From Bryum argenteum (Eukaryota; Streptophyta; Bryopsida; Bryales; Bryaceae), in NCBI GenBank assembly GCA_037043015.1, contig CM073321.1:43978420-44042419 (forward strand): a stretch of DNA of 64,000 nucleotides, written 5' to 3'. Under the pieces are notes generated by a model. That model searched no databases, had not been told where the DNA came from, and saw nothing but the letters and a program-made list of their open reading frames with translations. This document shows positions 1 to 11,904 of the stretch, in pieces; within the stretch, counting starts at the first letter, position 1, and every line of letters starts with the position of its first letter. The position numbers were made by a program, and so were the translations under genes.

Positions 1-3000
1 TCTAATCCTATGGTGGCTCGCGTTGCGTCACAAATGACGCATTCACATTGGAATTTGTGTCAACTTTGACACAAATTAACGTATGTGTCCCATGAATTTT
101 ATGCCAAGCCTGACAGAATGTTTTGTTCATTTTGACACTGTTAAGTACGTGTGTCGCAGAATCTGACGCGATTACATGTATGGTGACGTGCGCAACGTCT
201 CTAGTGATGTATCCAATTTCCTTCTTTGTGTCTCAAGTGACACCCTTTTGCATTGTTCAGTTTGACGCGTAGTTAGCGTCCTAAATGACACATGTAGACA
301 ATTATTGACATGAACAATAATGTCATTCATAACGTTACAAGACACGTTCCATAACGCATGTCAAACGTCATGCATAACACACTCTGACAGAAAATAGAAC
401 TTAACATAACGTGTATTACTGACGTCACTCATACGTTCAAAGAAACACATAAAGGCTACCGTGGTTCAGACTGCTAGCAAACACCACTAGTGATAAAGCC
501 ATCAGTCTACAACTCTACATGTCAGAAAGACGGTTTTCCATGGATCTCGGATGTCCGGCACGTGAGGGGCTGCCGATAACGTTAATGCAACGTCAAAAAT
601 AACACACTCTGACAGAAACATACACGAAATGGAGTGCAACATGAAGCTGGTCAGTGCTTTCGCTGTATTAGATGGAAAATTAGCCACTGGTACAAAGTCG
701 CAAGTATTGAGTAGCATAAAGCATAAAGACTACATATATATGCTAAAAATAGTGTTTAACACAACTTATGTCACTTTTGACAAGCGCGTCACTTTTGACA
801 CGCGCTTCATTTTTGACGCGGAAATCTTAGCCGCCGTAGAGTGACTTTATGGGTTTCCTCATGCTTGATCTTTCTTGATCGGCACAACACACATTACCAC
901 ACACTAACTTTAATAAGGCACGTCATGCAATCAAACCGGGATGAAGATCATCACGATGCAACTTAAACAACCTAAGAATTGCAAAGAAAGAAGAAAAACT
1001 TGTAAAACTCCAACACCTCTACAAGTCATACTTTAACAATCTAACATGTTAATCTCTAAAACTGTAGAACTCTAACACAGAATGTGTAGAAATGAAAGCA
1101 AGAGTGACATTCTAGCTTATATCTTCCCTAAAAGTACCATGACCTAACTATGGCGGCTAACCCTAGCCGCCTCTGTTCATTCACCCCGATGAAAGTCATC
1201 CCTCTGAATTGACTAAAGTACGTTATTCTAGACGTTGGAGTGGACGTCTTTCTTGACATGCTTGTGTTAATGTGATGTCAAAAGTGACGCGTTCACGTTA
1301 TAGACTTATAACAACGTCAATAATGACGCTTTAACTTTAAACCAACGTCTATAGTGACGTTCTTCCAAAGTGGTGTGTAAGGTTGAAGTTCGAGGTAGGC
1401 ATGGAGGTTGCGCATTTGCTATCGAACACAACAATGTCATTTCAAACACAACAATGTCATTTCAAACACCAATGGCCCGGTTTCATCACATTCCAATAAC
1501 ATAGACAGCTGTAGAACATAATCTACGGAGGTGGAGGACTTCATACTACAAGGATCTCTTGTAGACAGGCACGTAGAAGAGCTAGTAGCAGCGGACGTTG
1601 ACGAGGAGGAATCAGATCACCTCCGTGGCGATTCATCAGATAGTGAACAGTGATCTCAAGAGTAGTGCTTTCGAATACGTTCCTCGGAACACATGATGTT
1701 TATTATAACCCAGTTTAACACGTACCTAATGTGTTTTTTATGTTTTGTGAGACACTATTAAATGCAATTTTTGTTTACTAAACGTCAATACTGACGCTTT
1801 GACGTTAAACCAACGATTGTTGTGATGTGATAACGCTTATATTACGTCAATACTAACAGGACCACGTTTAAACATTGTCAGCACGGACGCATTGACGTTT
1901 AGTCTACATCAATAGTGATGCATTCACAAATCCACGTTAAATCTACGTCAATAAAGACAGGTCCAAGACTTCACGTTTATACAACGTCAATTGTCACTCG
2001 TTCACGTAGTTGCGACGTCAACAAGGACGCTTTGGTTTAAAACCTACGTCAGTAGTGACACGTTAACATTAAATTAGCGTCAATACTGACGCGATTAAGA
2101 CTTCATGTTTCAAGAATGTCAATGGAGACGTGATCACGTTAATTGATCGTCAATAAGGACGGGATGACATTATGACTCCGTCAATACCAACGCGTCCACG
2201 TTAAAAGAATGTCAATAGTGACGCATTCACGACTTCATGCTTCAACGATGTCACCAGTAACACAATCACGTTAAAAATGGTCACTAGTGACACGTTCACG
2301 TTATACAAGTAATACGACGTCAATAATGACTCGCTGGCGTTAACCATGCGTCAATAGAAACGCATGCATGATGACATCTTTGAGATCAGTGTTTAACACA
2401 ACCTATGTCTTTTTAGACACGTGCGTCAATTTTGACGCAGGTCAAACCCTAGCCGCTGCCTAACTCTAAAATACAGTTTAACATAATATATGTTACTTTT
2501 GACATTCACGTCACCATTGACACTCCCTAAGATCATTGACCAAGTCAAACCCTAACAACCACGTCACTCTACCATAAATGCACTTGACACGTCAGCTATG
2601 TCATTACGTTTCCTTAAACACACGTTGACACCATTCTGCGTCAAAATAAACGCCAACGTTACTATTGACATCCACGTGGGACAAACAACAACTTGTCCTA
2701 GACACTCCTATCCTCCACATAAGTCTTCCACATCACCAAGGCATTCCACGTAGGATTTATGAATATGTCAAAAGTAAAACACTGAACGTCGCCCATGTTA
2801 CTTAAAACGGCATCAATGTTAAAAGAAACGTGCAGACATGGATCATGAATATATTTAATCATTTAAATATTAATCGAGGGTAAAAAATGAAGTGCTAAAG
2901 TTATCCCCCCCAGGGGCGTACATGTCAACGTTGACGAGATTCTGTTGGTTTTAACGCGGGTCCGTTCTTCCAAATTCCATGAGTGTTACTATGACACTCG

Positions 3001-3100
3001 CTGTTAAACCATAATCAATAGTGACGGAAGTATGTTAAACCGTTTAACATACACAAAGTCAGTGTGGTCAAGTTACCCACACAAATTTCGACTAGTGTGG
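1..3100. repeat. Array of degenerate TGACG-core short repeats
   Basis: The stretch is crowded with variants of a 15-20 base motif of the form ACGTCAATAGTGACGC, on both strands, separated by AT-rich spacers such as GTTTAAC and TTCACGTT. The motif is a loose palindrome (ACGTCA, short gap, TGACG). Dense subterminal repeats of this kind are a property of CACTA (En/Spm) elements, where they bind an element-encoded protein. Part of the interior (about 1130-1180, the tract ending CCTAGCCGCC) is the reverse complement of a stretch inside the CACTA element at 21790-21850, which supports a CACTA origin. I found no clean terminal inverted repeat or transposase. No believable coding region is present. 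Confidence 0.6.
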
Positions 3101-5174
3101 GTAAACGTCACTTTTGACGCGGAATAACACTGGACAAATCACTGTTATCCTCTAGTGAATCTTACAATCTTGGGAATCTTCATCACAGCCTTTGTTGTGG
3201 TACTTGCCCTTGCATTTTGCCTCACAAAACATGTAGAGAACTCATCTCCGTTTTTGACTGCCTCCTGATTCTAACATATTTCAAACATGAAATATCATGC
3301 ACATATAAGAAAAATGTGTAACATGAACATGTAGCTACCATTAAAAACTCAAAACCATGTGCTTTGCCTTCCCACCATAAAACTCAAAAGTATGCTTCAA
3401 CCATAATCTGCATTAACGCCATATCCGTATACGTTAGCCTATCGGACATCTACTACGACATCATCTTAGACATCCTCTCAGATGTCTTCGGAGACATCTT
3501 CACACAGAACTTATTATACACCAATTACTTAAGAGGATAATGTTAGTGTGAAAATTGCAGCCTCACCAATTAGTTAAGAGGATAATGTAAGTGAAAATTG
3601 CAGCAAAAAATCTTGCATCCTTAGTGCAAGCAAAATTTCCGCCTTTTTTGCCCATGATTGTACTACTGCAACTTCCATCCTACAAACCAAAGTGGAGGTG
3701 CAGATCTCTTTAGACATCTGCGTAGACATCGCAAGAGACATCTGCCGGTGATGAAGTTCTTCTATAGATCACATCGACAAAATTTAAGCATCATGAGAAG
3801 TAATAAGAAGATTCTATTATCTGATATAGAACAACCAAGTCTGGGGTATGGAATGAAATAAGAATGTATTTTCTTTCATTGTATGAATAAGTACTATTTG
3901 AACATTAGGAGTATTGAAGAGACTAGAATATTGCGATGGTTTTGTGCACTCTTACTATGTACATTGATGTTCTAAAGTGCAGTGTACGGTGAAGTGATTT
4001 GGAAACTAAAATCACATTATCTACATATAAAATTGAGTGTACAAGTGGATGATAGTTGTATATGAGGACGTTACTTTGCACAGAACCTATTTTGTATAAG
4101 ATGTACTTCTAAGGTACAAACGCATGCAGTTTACTTGATTGCTATATATGAATCTTCATTTTGAGTACAATACATGATTTACTTTATACAATTGTGTTAT
4201 AAAAATTTGATCCACGCATTCAAAAAATAGGATGTGAATTTTTGCATATATTTGCACACCTTGTGATTTTCATTCTCCATGTCTAAGTGCTGAAGGGCAA
4301 CAAAATTTGTTGAAGGTTCGTTCTTTGAGGACGTCTGTTGTGATGTCATTGTGGATGTTCTATGTTACAACATCAACAAATTCAAAAACCGATGGTAAAA
4401 TGCAGGACAGAGAAAGATGTCGTGCATGACATCATTATAAACATCTTTATAGACATGCAAGTGGATGTTTTCAACAATATTTATGCGTGACTGTAGTCAT
4501 TGTAAGTTAGACATCTGCCTATATGTCGTATGATTGGTCAAGTTGTCCAACGTAGAGTTTTCATTGGCATGTAGATAAAACACTGGAAATTGCTTTTTTC
4601 ATAGATGTCCACGTGTATTTTGAGGAATAAATATATGCGAAATTACTTATACTTTAAGAATCTATTTTTTGTCACCAATATTATTTTACTGATATTTTTA
4701 TAACCAGAATAATATTAAATAATTATTAAATAATAATTATTTTCATAATTTTATATTAATAAAAATATTATTATAATTTTAATATTATAATTTAATATTA
4801 TAATTTATGTCGGACCCCGTTTTTTCGATTTTTGGCCATTATGTTCTAATGCGCATTAAGAATAAGTATAGTGTCTAGAATCCGACCTATGTATTTGCTA
4901 AGCCGTATAGTATAAGGCAATTACGTTTTTACAAATAAAGTAATTAGTTAAAATCTAGTTTGTGTTAAGTAGGACGGATTTACCAATCCGTACTCTGTCC
5001 CCGTACAGCTAGGACGTGCTGTCAGAGGACGGATTAGGAGTTATGATGGTAGGTGAAGGACGGAGTGGCGAAGAATTTAATAATGGCGAGAAATCTAGAA
5101 GGCGACTCCGTACGGGGAGGACAATGATGGCGGCCGACCATGTCATGATGGTCGGACTTAACTCCGGCCCTCTC

Positions 5175-5183
5175 GATATAAGG
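5175..5183 (+). promoter_or_regulatory. Candidate TATA box for the 633-residue ORF
   Basis: GATATAAGG lies 163 bp upstream of the ATG at 5346, in otherwise GC-rich sequence, at a plausible distance for a TATA box driving that ORF. It is a single motif match, so confidence is limited. Confidence 0.4.
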
Positions 5184-5345
5184 CAACCCGTCCGCCCTTG
5201 TCGTCACCTGCCTCCTCGTTTTCTGCGCCCCTTGTCGTCTTGCGATCCTGTCCTCCGTCTTTCTGCTTTCCGTCCTTAGCTCCGATCCGGCCCACTGGCC
5301 GATCTCAGCCCGGCGACTCTCTATTTCCTTGCGCACTTCTTTCCG

Positions 5346-7247
5346 ATGGCAGGAACGGCGTCCACTTCCGCTCAGGAGCAAGAGGAGCTGAAGATTTCCA
5401 TCAAGCTTGTGTCGCCGTGTATTCCGATCGAGGAGGATGAGAAGAAGTCCTTGACGGAAGACCTCGAGAGGATGGGGTTAGCCGGCCTGCTGGATACGCC
5501 CTGGGGTTTGCGCGACGCGGAGATGGTGCGCGAAATCAAGGTCGGCGCGCCAAACCAGTTCGACGGGACGGTTAGAGGGAAGCCGGCTTCCTGGACGGCC
5601 GACCACTGGAGAGCTGTTTACGGCCTGACCGTAAACAACGGAGTAGGGTTATGCGGCCGGAAACACAAGTGGGCGAAGAAGGCGTTCCACGGCGATCCGC
5701 ACAAGAACAACGGCTACTCGATCGAGGATTGCAAGAATCCGAGGGAGCGCGCCGTCATCAAGTTCCTGGCGCCGATCATCCACGGAGAGAAGCCGCACCG
5801 GATCACCGTACGGCTGGCCAACACCGTCCTGGGCTCCTTGCGCGGCGAACGGGAGGTGGACTGGGGGATGATCATCCGCGATTTGGTCGCCCGGCTTGCG
5901 GAAAACGTAGGTAAAACCCGTCCTAGCCCTATTACCCCTTTTCTTTACCACCTGAACAAGAAGGAGGAGGTGCTGACGGAGGAGGAAGAGTCAAACTATG
6001 AGATCGCGCTGTCGTCGCAAAACAACGGCGTGTTCGAGTCGGAGGAGAGTACGGATAGCAAGGCCGTGTACTCGGAAGAGGAGGAGGACGAGGTCGGATC
6101 AGACGACGGGGACGTCCCACCGGACGCGCCAGAAGAGCCGGCTCCGGAGGCAACCCCACCGCGGACGCGTCCAGAGGTAATCATCCTTCCGTCCCCGTCC
6201 CCTCCCACAAACCCGACCGAGGCCGGAACCCAGACTGAGGGAGGCCAGCCTTCGAGGCCGGTGGATGAAGGGGAAGTTACGGCCGATTGGGAGAACCCCA
6301 TGAATCCGAATGACCCCCGACTCCCCCCACCTAACAGTCCGTCCGCCAATCACCCGGATCCCATGAGGCGAGCATGGCACCACTTCACGGAAGCCAGGTG
6401 CCAGTACTTCTTCTACCAAGGACTGCTGGCGAAGCTATGCCAAGAATTTGGAGTGAAGACGTTGCTGGAGGTCAAGGCGAAGTGGGAATCCAAGCCGGAC
6501 GTGGAGCAGTTTCGACAAATGGAGAAGCAAGTGACCAAGCTGATCCTGGAGAATAGACGTCTTCGCGAGACGGTCAGGAGAAGGGAGGAGGAACTCCTGG
6601 TCGGAAGGCAGGCCGTAATCACGGCAAACGAGCAGGTCGTAAAGCTCGTAGAAATTTGCGAGGTTCCGGCCGAGGTACTGCAGAGGGCTAACCTGTTCGA
6701 GGCCGGAATCTTGGAGTCGGAGGTTTTCAAGGCGGAGACGTTCAAGAAGTTCCTCTTGGCGGCGAAGACGTACGCCACGAAGGTAGAGAAGAGCAACGCC
6801 GAGGTCAAGGTGCTGCTCGACGCCGTCCGGGAGCAGATGAAGGAGGTAGTGATGCCGGCCTTCACTTCTACTCCGGCCAAGACTCCGCGGCCGGATACAG
6901 CGAGGACGGATGCTGGGCCCTCCAGTCCGACCGACACGAAGGGCAAGGCGAAGGTGAAGACGGAGTCAGACGCACCCGCCCCAGCAGACTCACCGGCCAA
7001 GAACACGCGCACCGCTAAGAGGAAGCTCACGGCCGAAGAATACGAGAAGTCTCCCGGGGCGCAGAAGCTCCACGACATCGGCCTCGAGCACTCCGAAGAG
7101 GAAGAATTGAAGAGCGGAGACGAGACCAACTCCAGCGAAAACGAATACGTGATAACGGATACGGGCAAGAGAATGAAGGCAGGACGTATCGCAGCGACGC
7201 CACTGAAGCGGCCGAAGCACGGAGTTAGTTCGCGAAGGAAGATGTAG
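5346..7247 (+). CDS. Unrecognised 633-residue protein within the solo-LTR-like insertion
   Basis: This is a long open frame with strong coding character, GC-rich against AT-rich surroundings. The ATG at 5346 is the first in frame. The N-terminal 210 residues look globular, with motifs such as GLRDAEMVREI, GKPASW and HWRAVYG, and a histidine/cysteine-bearing middle. Residues about 215-330 are acidic, then proline-rich and disordered. Residues about 380-500 are charged and heptad-like (RRLRETVRRREEELL), probably a coiled coil. The tail is lysine/arginine-rich with nuclear-localisation-like runs (KRPKHG, SRRKM). I recognise no enzyme motif. It resembles accessory or gag-like proteins spread by plant retroelements, but I cannot name the family. 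Its intactness suggests recent selection or recent insertion. Confidence 0.75.
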   Translation: MAGTASTSAQEQEELKISIKLVSPCIPIEEDEKKSLTEDLERMGLAGLLDTPWGLRDAEMVREIKVGAPNQFDGTVRGKPASWTADHWRAVYGLTVNNGVGLCGRKHKWAKKAFHGDPHKNNGYSIEDCKNPRERAVIKFLAPIIHGEKPHRITVRLANTVLGSLRGEREVDWGMIIRDLVARLAENVGKTRPSPITPFLYHLNKKEEVLTEEEESNYEIALSSQNNGVFESEESTDSKAVYSEEEEDEVGSDDGDVPPDAPEEPAPEATPPRTRPEVIILPSPSPPTNPTEAGTQTEGGQPSRPVDEGEVTADWENPMNPNDPRLPPPNSPSANHPDPMRRAWHHFTEARCQYFFYQGLLAKLCQEFGVKTLLEVKAKWESKPDVEQFRQMEKQVTKLILENRRLRETVRRREEELLVGRQAVITANEQVVKLVEICEVPAEVLQRANLFEAGILESEVFKAETFKKFLLAAKTYATKVEKSNAEVKVLLDAVREQMKEVVMPAFTSTPAKTPRPDTARTDAGPSSPTDTKGKAKVKTESDAPAPADSPAKNTRTAKRKLTAEEYEKSPGAQKLHDIGLEHSEEEELKSGDETNSSENEYVITDTGKRMKAGRIAATPLKRPKHGVSSRRKM

Positions 7248-8799
7248 GACGTCTTAGAGGACGGCTGTCACAGGACGGCCAGGGTTAGGAGGCCGGATTG
7301 GTATCCGTCCTAGGCCAGTATAGTGTTTTCTTTTTGGGGGAATGCGTGCCGCTTTTTGAGGAGTAGGCCTGGTAGGCCGGCGCCGCAATCCAGTTAGGGA
7401 TCTAAGTCGTTGACTTAGAAGTACTTATAGGTGGGAGTTTTGTCCACCAAAACATTCCTTGCTTGAGTGTTAATCGAACCTTCTTATGCGCATATTCGGT
7501 GTGATCATTTCCCTGTCTCCTTTTCAGTTGAGTGCTTGGAAAGCCGGATCTACCTTTGTGTGTTGTGAGTTGGGAGTTAGGAATCCGGATTCTTTGTTAG
7601 ATCGTTTCTGTGGAGTTGAAGCCGGGTTAGGCGTATTCTTGAGTGCCTTGTGTCTTGAACTGGTCTAGATGTCTGAGAGAGGGAAATTGCTGTGGTAAAC
7701 ACTTACGGTCTGGGAGGTTCTGGGAGTATAGTGTGTGAGGACGGATTCCAATCCGGCCTCCTGCTGCCACAGACTTGGGTTCCTCTGTAGCCTCAGAGGA
7801 CGGATTAAGCGCAGTACGTGACCAGAATACGTGTAGACGTCTTCTAGCCGGATTCGGAGCTCTTGGAGTCTGTCATTGTAGTAAGGGTGATAGGGTAACC
7901 AGGACGGCCTGCGTGACCTGCTACTTCGGACGGATAGGACGAATTAGTTGTGAGGACGTAATGTGTGCCTTAGTGTGTGTGTGTGGTTGAGTAGAGTCTA
8001 AGTGTGGAAGTTTCCGCCACGGTAAACATAAGGGAAAGAGTCTTTGTGCATCCCCTCTTGCAAAGGGATACCCTTGCCCTGCAAGGCTAGAACATAAGTT
8101 GGGACTAGAAACGTTTGTGGGTTTGGTTGTTTTAGCACTGCTTGTCTTGGTCACTTCACAGAATCCCTGGAACGATACACGAGTCACCTGAACACGGGTT
8201 TTACACCAATAAACGTGTAAGGGAAGATAAAGTGAATACATGGCATCCGACAATTTATTTAAATGAAGTTAAAAATTACATATAATATTTTGTACTGAAT
8301 TAAAAAAATATATTTTAATATTGTTTTAAAAATAGACCAATGACAAAATAGTGAGAATACCCCGAAATTAATAATTCGAATATTGTCATGTTACAAAATC
8401 AATTTTTAATAACAAGAAAGTAAACATTTTGCAAAAGTGTGTGTCTTTTTATTTCACTCTTGAATATTGCTGCCCATTGAGCTACTTTTTTAACATTAGG
8501 TCTGCATTTTATCCTGCCTATTAGTAACTTGACACGTTTTACCCTTGCTAGGCCAAAATTCCTTGTCAGCGTGGCAAATTGATGTCGTCGGCCATGTCTC
8601 GTGAGACATTTAAAAAACTCCGATGTCTCGATCAACATCCTCAGACATCCCCGTCAGAATGCCCGCCAATCTCAAGTCATCTTATGAGACATCCTAGAAA
8701 TCTAGACCTCCTCTAGGACATCATAAGACAACCCAAGACATCCTACAAGCTTGAAGATGTCTGGTGCGACATCGAAAAAAATAGAGTTTTCTTATAGTG

Positions 8800-10061
8800 G
8801 TCACGACTTTCACAGTCAACCACCCCCTAGTCCACTACCTGGGGGGATACTCGACTAACAAGTCAGAGTATAGCGCAATTGGTTTTCGGAATACCAATTC
8901 AATGGACTGAACAACCAGATGGGTATACCCAGACCCCAACGGTACCCCCAATTACGACAATTCTAGTAATTACAATCGTGTCATTGACCCAACCAACTAT
9001 GAGTCTATCTACCTCCAATATAAATGTAGCATCTCAACCTGCGTTCCAACTCACACCTGCCCTTTGATCCAGACAAAGCAGTAGTGAAGCTAGCAGAGAG
9101 CGGACTACTAAAAGAATCCGACTCAACCCTCTCAGCCGATCGATCCGATGAGGTTGAGAATGTAAAGTGCATCATTTTCCCGCTTTGTCAGGAGATCATA
9201 ACATAACCGGAACGTGACCGTTGGCTAAACCTAGAGAGCAATTTTGCCAAACAACGTGCAGCAGCAACACCGACTATAGCCGCTACCACACCAATCCAAT
9301 CGACATCAGCATTGTGTAGTCGACCTCCTCAAGACAAAATTCTAAGAGGTATATTTCTATGCTCTCTCTATAAGCTATTAAATCACCCGACCCACTTGTG
9401 TTCCATGCTAAAAGATGCTCAAGTGGTTACTTTTTTGAGCCAACAGAGGAAGAGAGGAAGATTATCCTACTACCGATCACACAACTTGCAGCATGCACAA
9501 CTAGCACAATCAACCTTGTGCCCAATCGACTCCACTAACACGACATTTGACGATTTACATTTGCAAATTCAAGACAAGCTCATAGACTGCAAGATGTCAA
9601 TGTCCTTCAGGGACCTTCTCCAACTCTCACCAACTCTCACTAGAATTGTGTAATGTCAACTTAACGAAGCGAACTCACCTGACCGGGCCGCCAGACCTGA
9701 TCTGACGGCCAATGAAGTTATGATTGCACGAACACACACCACAGACTAATACATGCCGGTCATCTTAGTGTTGATTGATAAGAATATAGTCAACGATGCC
9801 TTCATCCACGATAGTTTTTAAGTAAAAGTCATCACAAAGGATGCAAGATCACGACTTACAATTCCCAAGCCCTCTTTGGCACTTTTCAACCTCAAGATGG
9901 CCAACGGCACACTTGCTAAACCTTAAGGATTTCTCAGGAATGTCAAGATTTACATCCATGCCATTCTATGCAAAATAACTATGGTCGTGATGGACTGTAC
10001 AATAGTCAAGTCAGACTACCATATGTTGTTCAATTGACTCTAGCTTAGACACGCGAAGGTT
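8800..10061 (+). pseudogene. Decayed Ty3-type gag/protease fragment
   Basis: No intact frame exists. Around 9750-10055 the plus strand translates, with stops and shifts, to a recognisable retroelement aspartic-protease stretch: a degraded active-site neighbourhood, then LFNLKMANGTLAKP, then a VKIYIH strand, then KSDYHML followed by LRHAKVH, where intact copies usually carry a GRPWL motif. Upstream (8870-9060) is proline/threonine/asparagine-rich translated sequence consistent with a gag linker. The CACTA terminus at 10062 cuts the fragment right after the protease. It is an old, dead copy. Confidence 0.65.
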
Positions 10062-10860
10062 CACTATAAGTAAACCAACGAATTTTAGATGTCTTAAATA
10101 AGACATCTAAAGTCGTATTAGACGTCTTAAAAATGACTTTTAGACCAAAAGTTGGGTTAATGTCTACAAAGACATCAAGAAGACATGTGAAATATAGAAA
10201 AATGTCTTAGAAGATTTGACGTGTGAAGGTAAACTTGAGATAGTAAGATGTGGGTCACGTGGAGGACACATCAGCGCCATGTGGACGGACAGTGCCATAT
10301 GGCGATGAATTTCATCCGTGGTCAATCAAAGTGTGGCGTGGCGGCTCCAAACTGTATCGTGGACCCGGGAAAATCTGATATGGCACCCAAGAAAATGTGA
10401 TGTGGCATGCCACGTCAGCATAGTTTTGACTGCTTTTGAATTGAAATAATGGTTATAAAAGACATTGGAAGACATTTGAGGATGTCTTTTGAAACATCTG
10501 AGGATGTCCTCTGAAACATGTAAGAATGTCTTATGAGACATTTAAGGATGTCCAAATGTGACATTTTACAATGTCTTATGAGACATCTTACAATGTATTT
10601 GCTAATGTCTACGTTGAAATGTTTAGTAGTTTAAGCGCATCGTCAGAGTCATCCACTTAGACATCGTAGTGATTACTTTTTATATTGCACGTTGGCTTAA
10701 AGAATGCCCTGAAGATGTATATATGATGTTTTCTATAGTCTTACAAGATTTTTATATGATGTCTTATATGATGTTTTGAAGATGTCTACGAGGATGTTCT
10801 GGAGGTGTGTTTTTGTGATGTTTCACAAAATGTTTTCTAGGATGTCTTTGTCGAACCTTT
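10062..10860. mobile_element. CACTA element end with AGACATC/GATGTCT repeats
   Basis: The terminus CACTATAAGTAAACC at 10062 is followed by dense GATGTCT and AGACATC repeats up to about 10860. The stretch at 10250-10420, with GGCATGCCACGTCAGC, is similar to the reverse complement of 23280-23500, the far end of the CACTA copy at 18756-23737. This is therefore the same end of a related element. The other end is not found within the window. The target-site candidate to the left is GTT. No coding capacity is seen. Confidence 0.65.
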
Positions 10861-10965
10861 TTCTCCAAAAACTTGAATTTTGTTGTGTGTTTAGTGTTTA
10901 GAATAGAATTTTAATGGCTAGGAATAAAGACCGGATGGCTAAAACCGGTCACTTAGTAGTTCCTT

Positions 10966-11640
10966 AGTGTGGCACCCAAAACTAGTGGAGAGCAACGTCT
11001 AAAATGACGTGGTTTAACGCGGTTTTTAACGCAGTTTAACGTGAATTTTTGTGACGGTGAAAAATGATGTCTTTGTCACCAATGACTTTTGAATTTAACG
11101 CGACGCTTTAAATTACGTCAAATAGTTTAACGCGTGTGTAAAACGACGTTTAAAGTGACGGATTCAAGTTACCTAGGGTCTGTAAATTGGGGGAGTAACT
11201 TATTTTCCACGTGGGAATTTCGTGCTTATTTTAATTCCACGTAAGTGCTTAGGTGGATGTTTCCAATTCCACATCAGATAATACGTGGACAAGTCTCCGT
11301 CCTTTGGATGGATGAAAAATTTGCTTTTGTGGCATGAGATTCTGACGTGGCATTGGGAGTATGGACGGTTTAGATGGTGACACGTGGCATGCTCATGGAT
11401 CGATTGTGCATTGTCGAAACAGACGTTTAAGGAAACGTTATGTGACGTGTTTCGACGTTTATTTTAACATATTTGGACGTTTATTCAAACGTGGTTGAAC
11501 GTTTATTCTGACATCTTTGGACGTGTTTGGACGCTTATTTAAACATGGTTGAACGTTTATTTGAACATGTACCGTATTTGAGTGCGTTTCTCAAAACGCT
11601 ATTAGACGTAGCATATTTAATGCACACGTGTGAAAACCGC
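10966..11640. repeat. Second block of TGACG-core repeats
   Basis: This block has the same character as 1-3100: AACGTCTAAAATGACG, TTTAACGCG and GGACGTTTATT variants repeat at short spacing, with sequences such as GACACGTGGCATGC resembling the reverse complement of 2570-2760. It is probably a second partial member of the same element family. No coding region is seen. Confidence 0.5.
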
Positions 11641-11904
11641 ACATGAACATCAATAAAATCTGCATGAGTGTAGGACTCAACACTTTACTTTGCGCATAAA
11701 GAGGTAAGCTACAACATGTAACATATAAGATTTCAAAGGAAATAATGCCAATACAATGTTCTGTTGCAAGAAATAGAATACAAATTAAAGTCTAGCTGAC
11801 ACCGTACACAGCTTTCTAGAATAATGAGCTTGTCCACCTGCTAAAGATGAGCTTGTTGTGTAGTGGCAAAATGTGCATATATCCGCGTCCGGATCAGGTT
11901 GGAT

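Larger units (their letters stand above)
4808..8252 (+). mobile_element. Solo-LTR-like insertion carrying an ORF
   Basis: The insertion interrupts the CACTA element. It begins TGTCGGA and ends TCCGACA, a perfect 7-bp terminal inverted repeat with TG...CA ends, and is flanked by a 5-bp direct duplication ATTTA (4803-4807 and 8253-8257). The same CACTA element family at 19190-19620 lacks it. TG/CA ends with a 5-bp duplication are the signature of an LTR retroelement integrase, but there is no second LTR, primer-binding site or pol, so the simplest reading is a 3.45-kb solo LTR containing a gene. It is markedly GC-richer than the AT-rich flanks. Confidence 0.6.
3446..8799 (-). mobile_element. 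CACTA (En/Spm) element, minus orientation, split by an insertion
   Basis: Read on the minus strand, the right end (8799) begins CACTATAAGAAAACTCT, the same terminus as the element starting at 18756. Behind it lie subterminal AGACATC/GATGTCT repeats (8570-8770), then AT-rich sequence aligning with 18990-19400. After the 3.4-kb insertion at 4808-8252, alignment resumes (4430-4807 matches the reverse complement of about 19410-19620). More AGACATC repeats lie at 3446-3510, 3700-3760 and 4320-4520. The other terminus is not identified, so the left limit is the outermost repeat. No transposase gene is visible; this is a non-autonomous copy. A candidate 3-bp target duplication cannot be confirmed. 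Confidence 0.7.

Noticed and set aside
1-3100. CRISPR-like array of short repeats
   Set aside because: Repeats are degenerate, irregularly spaced and on both strands, in a eukaryotic transposable-element context.
5034-7220. Long opposite-strand frames across the 633-residue ORF
   Set aside because: Shadows of a GC-rich coding region; no domain character and weaker starts.
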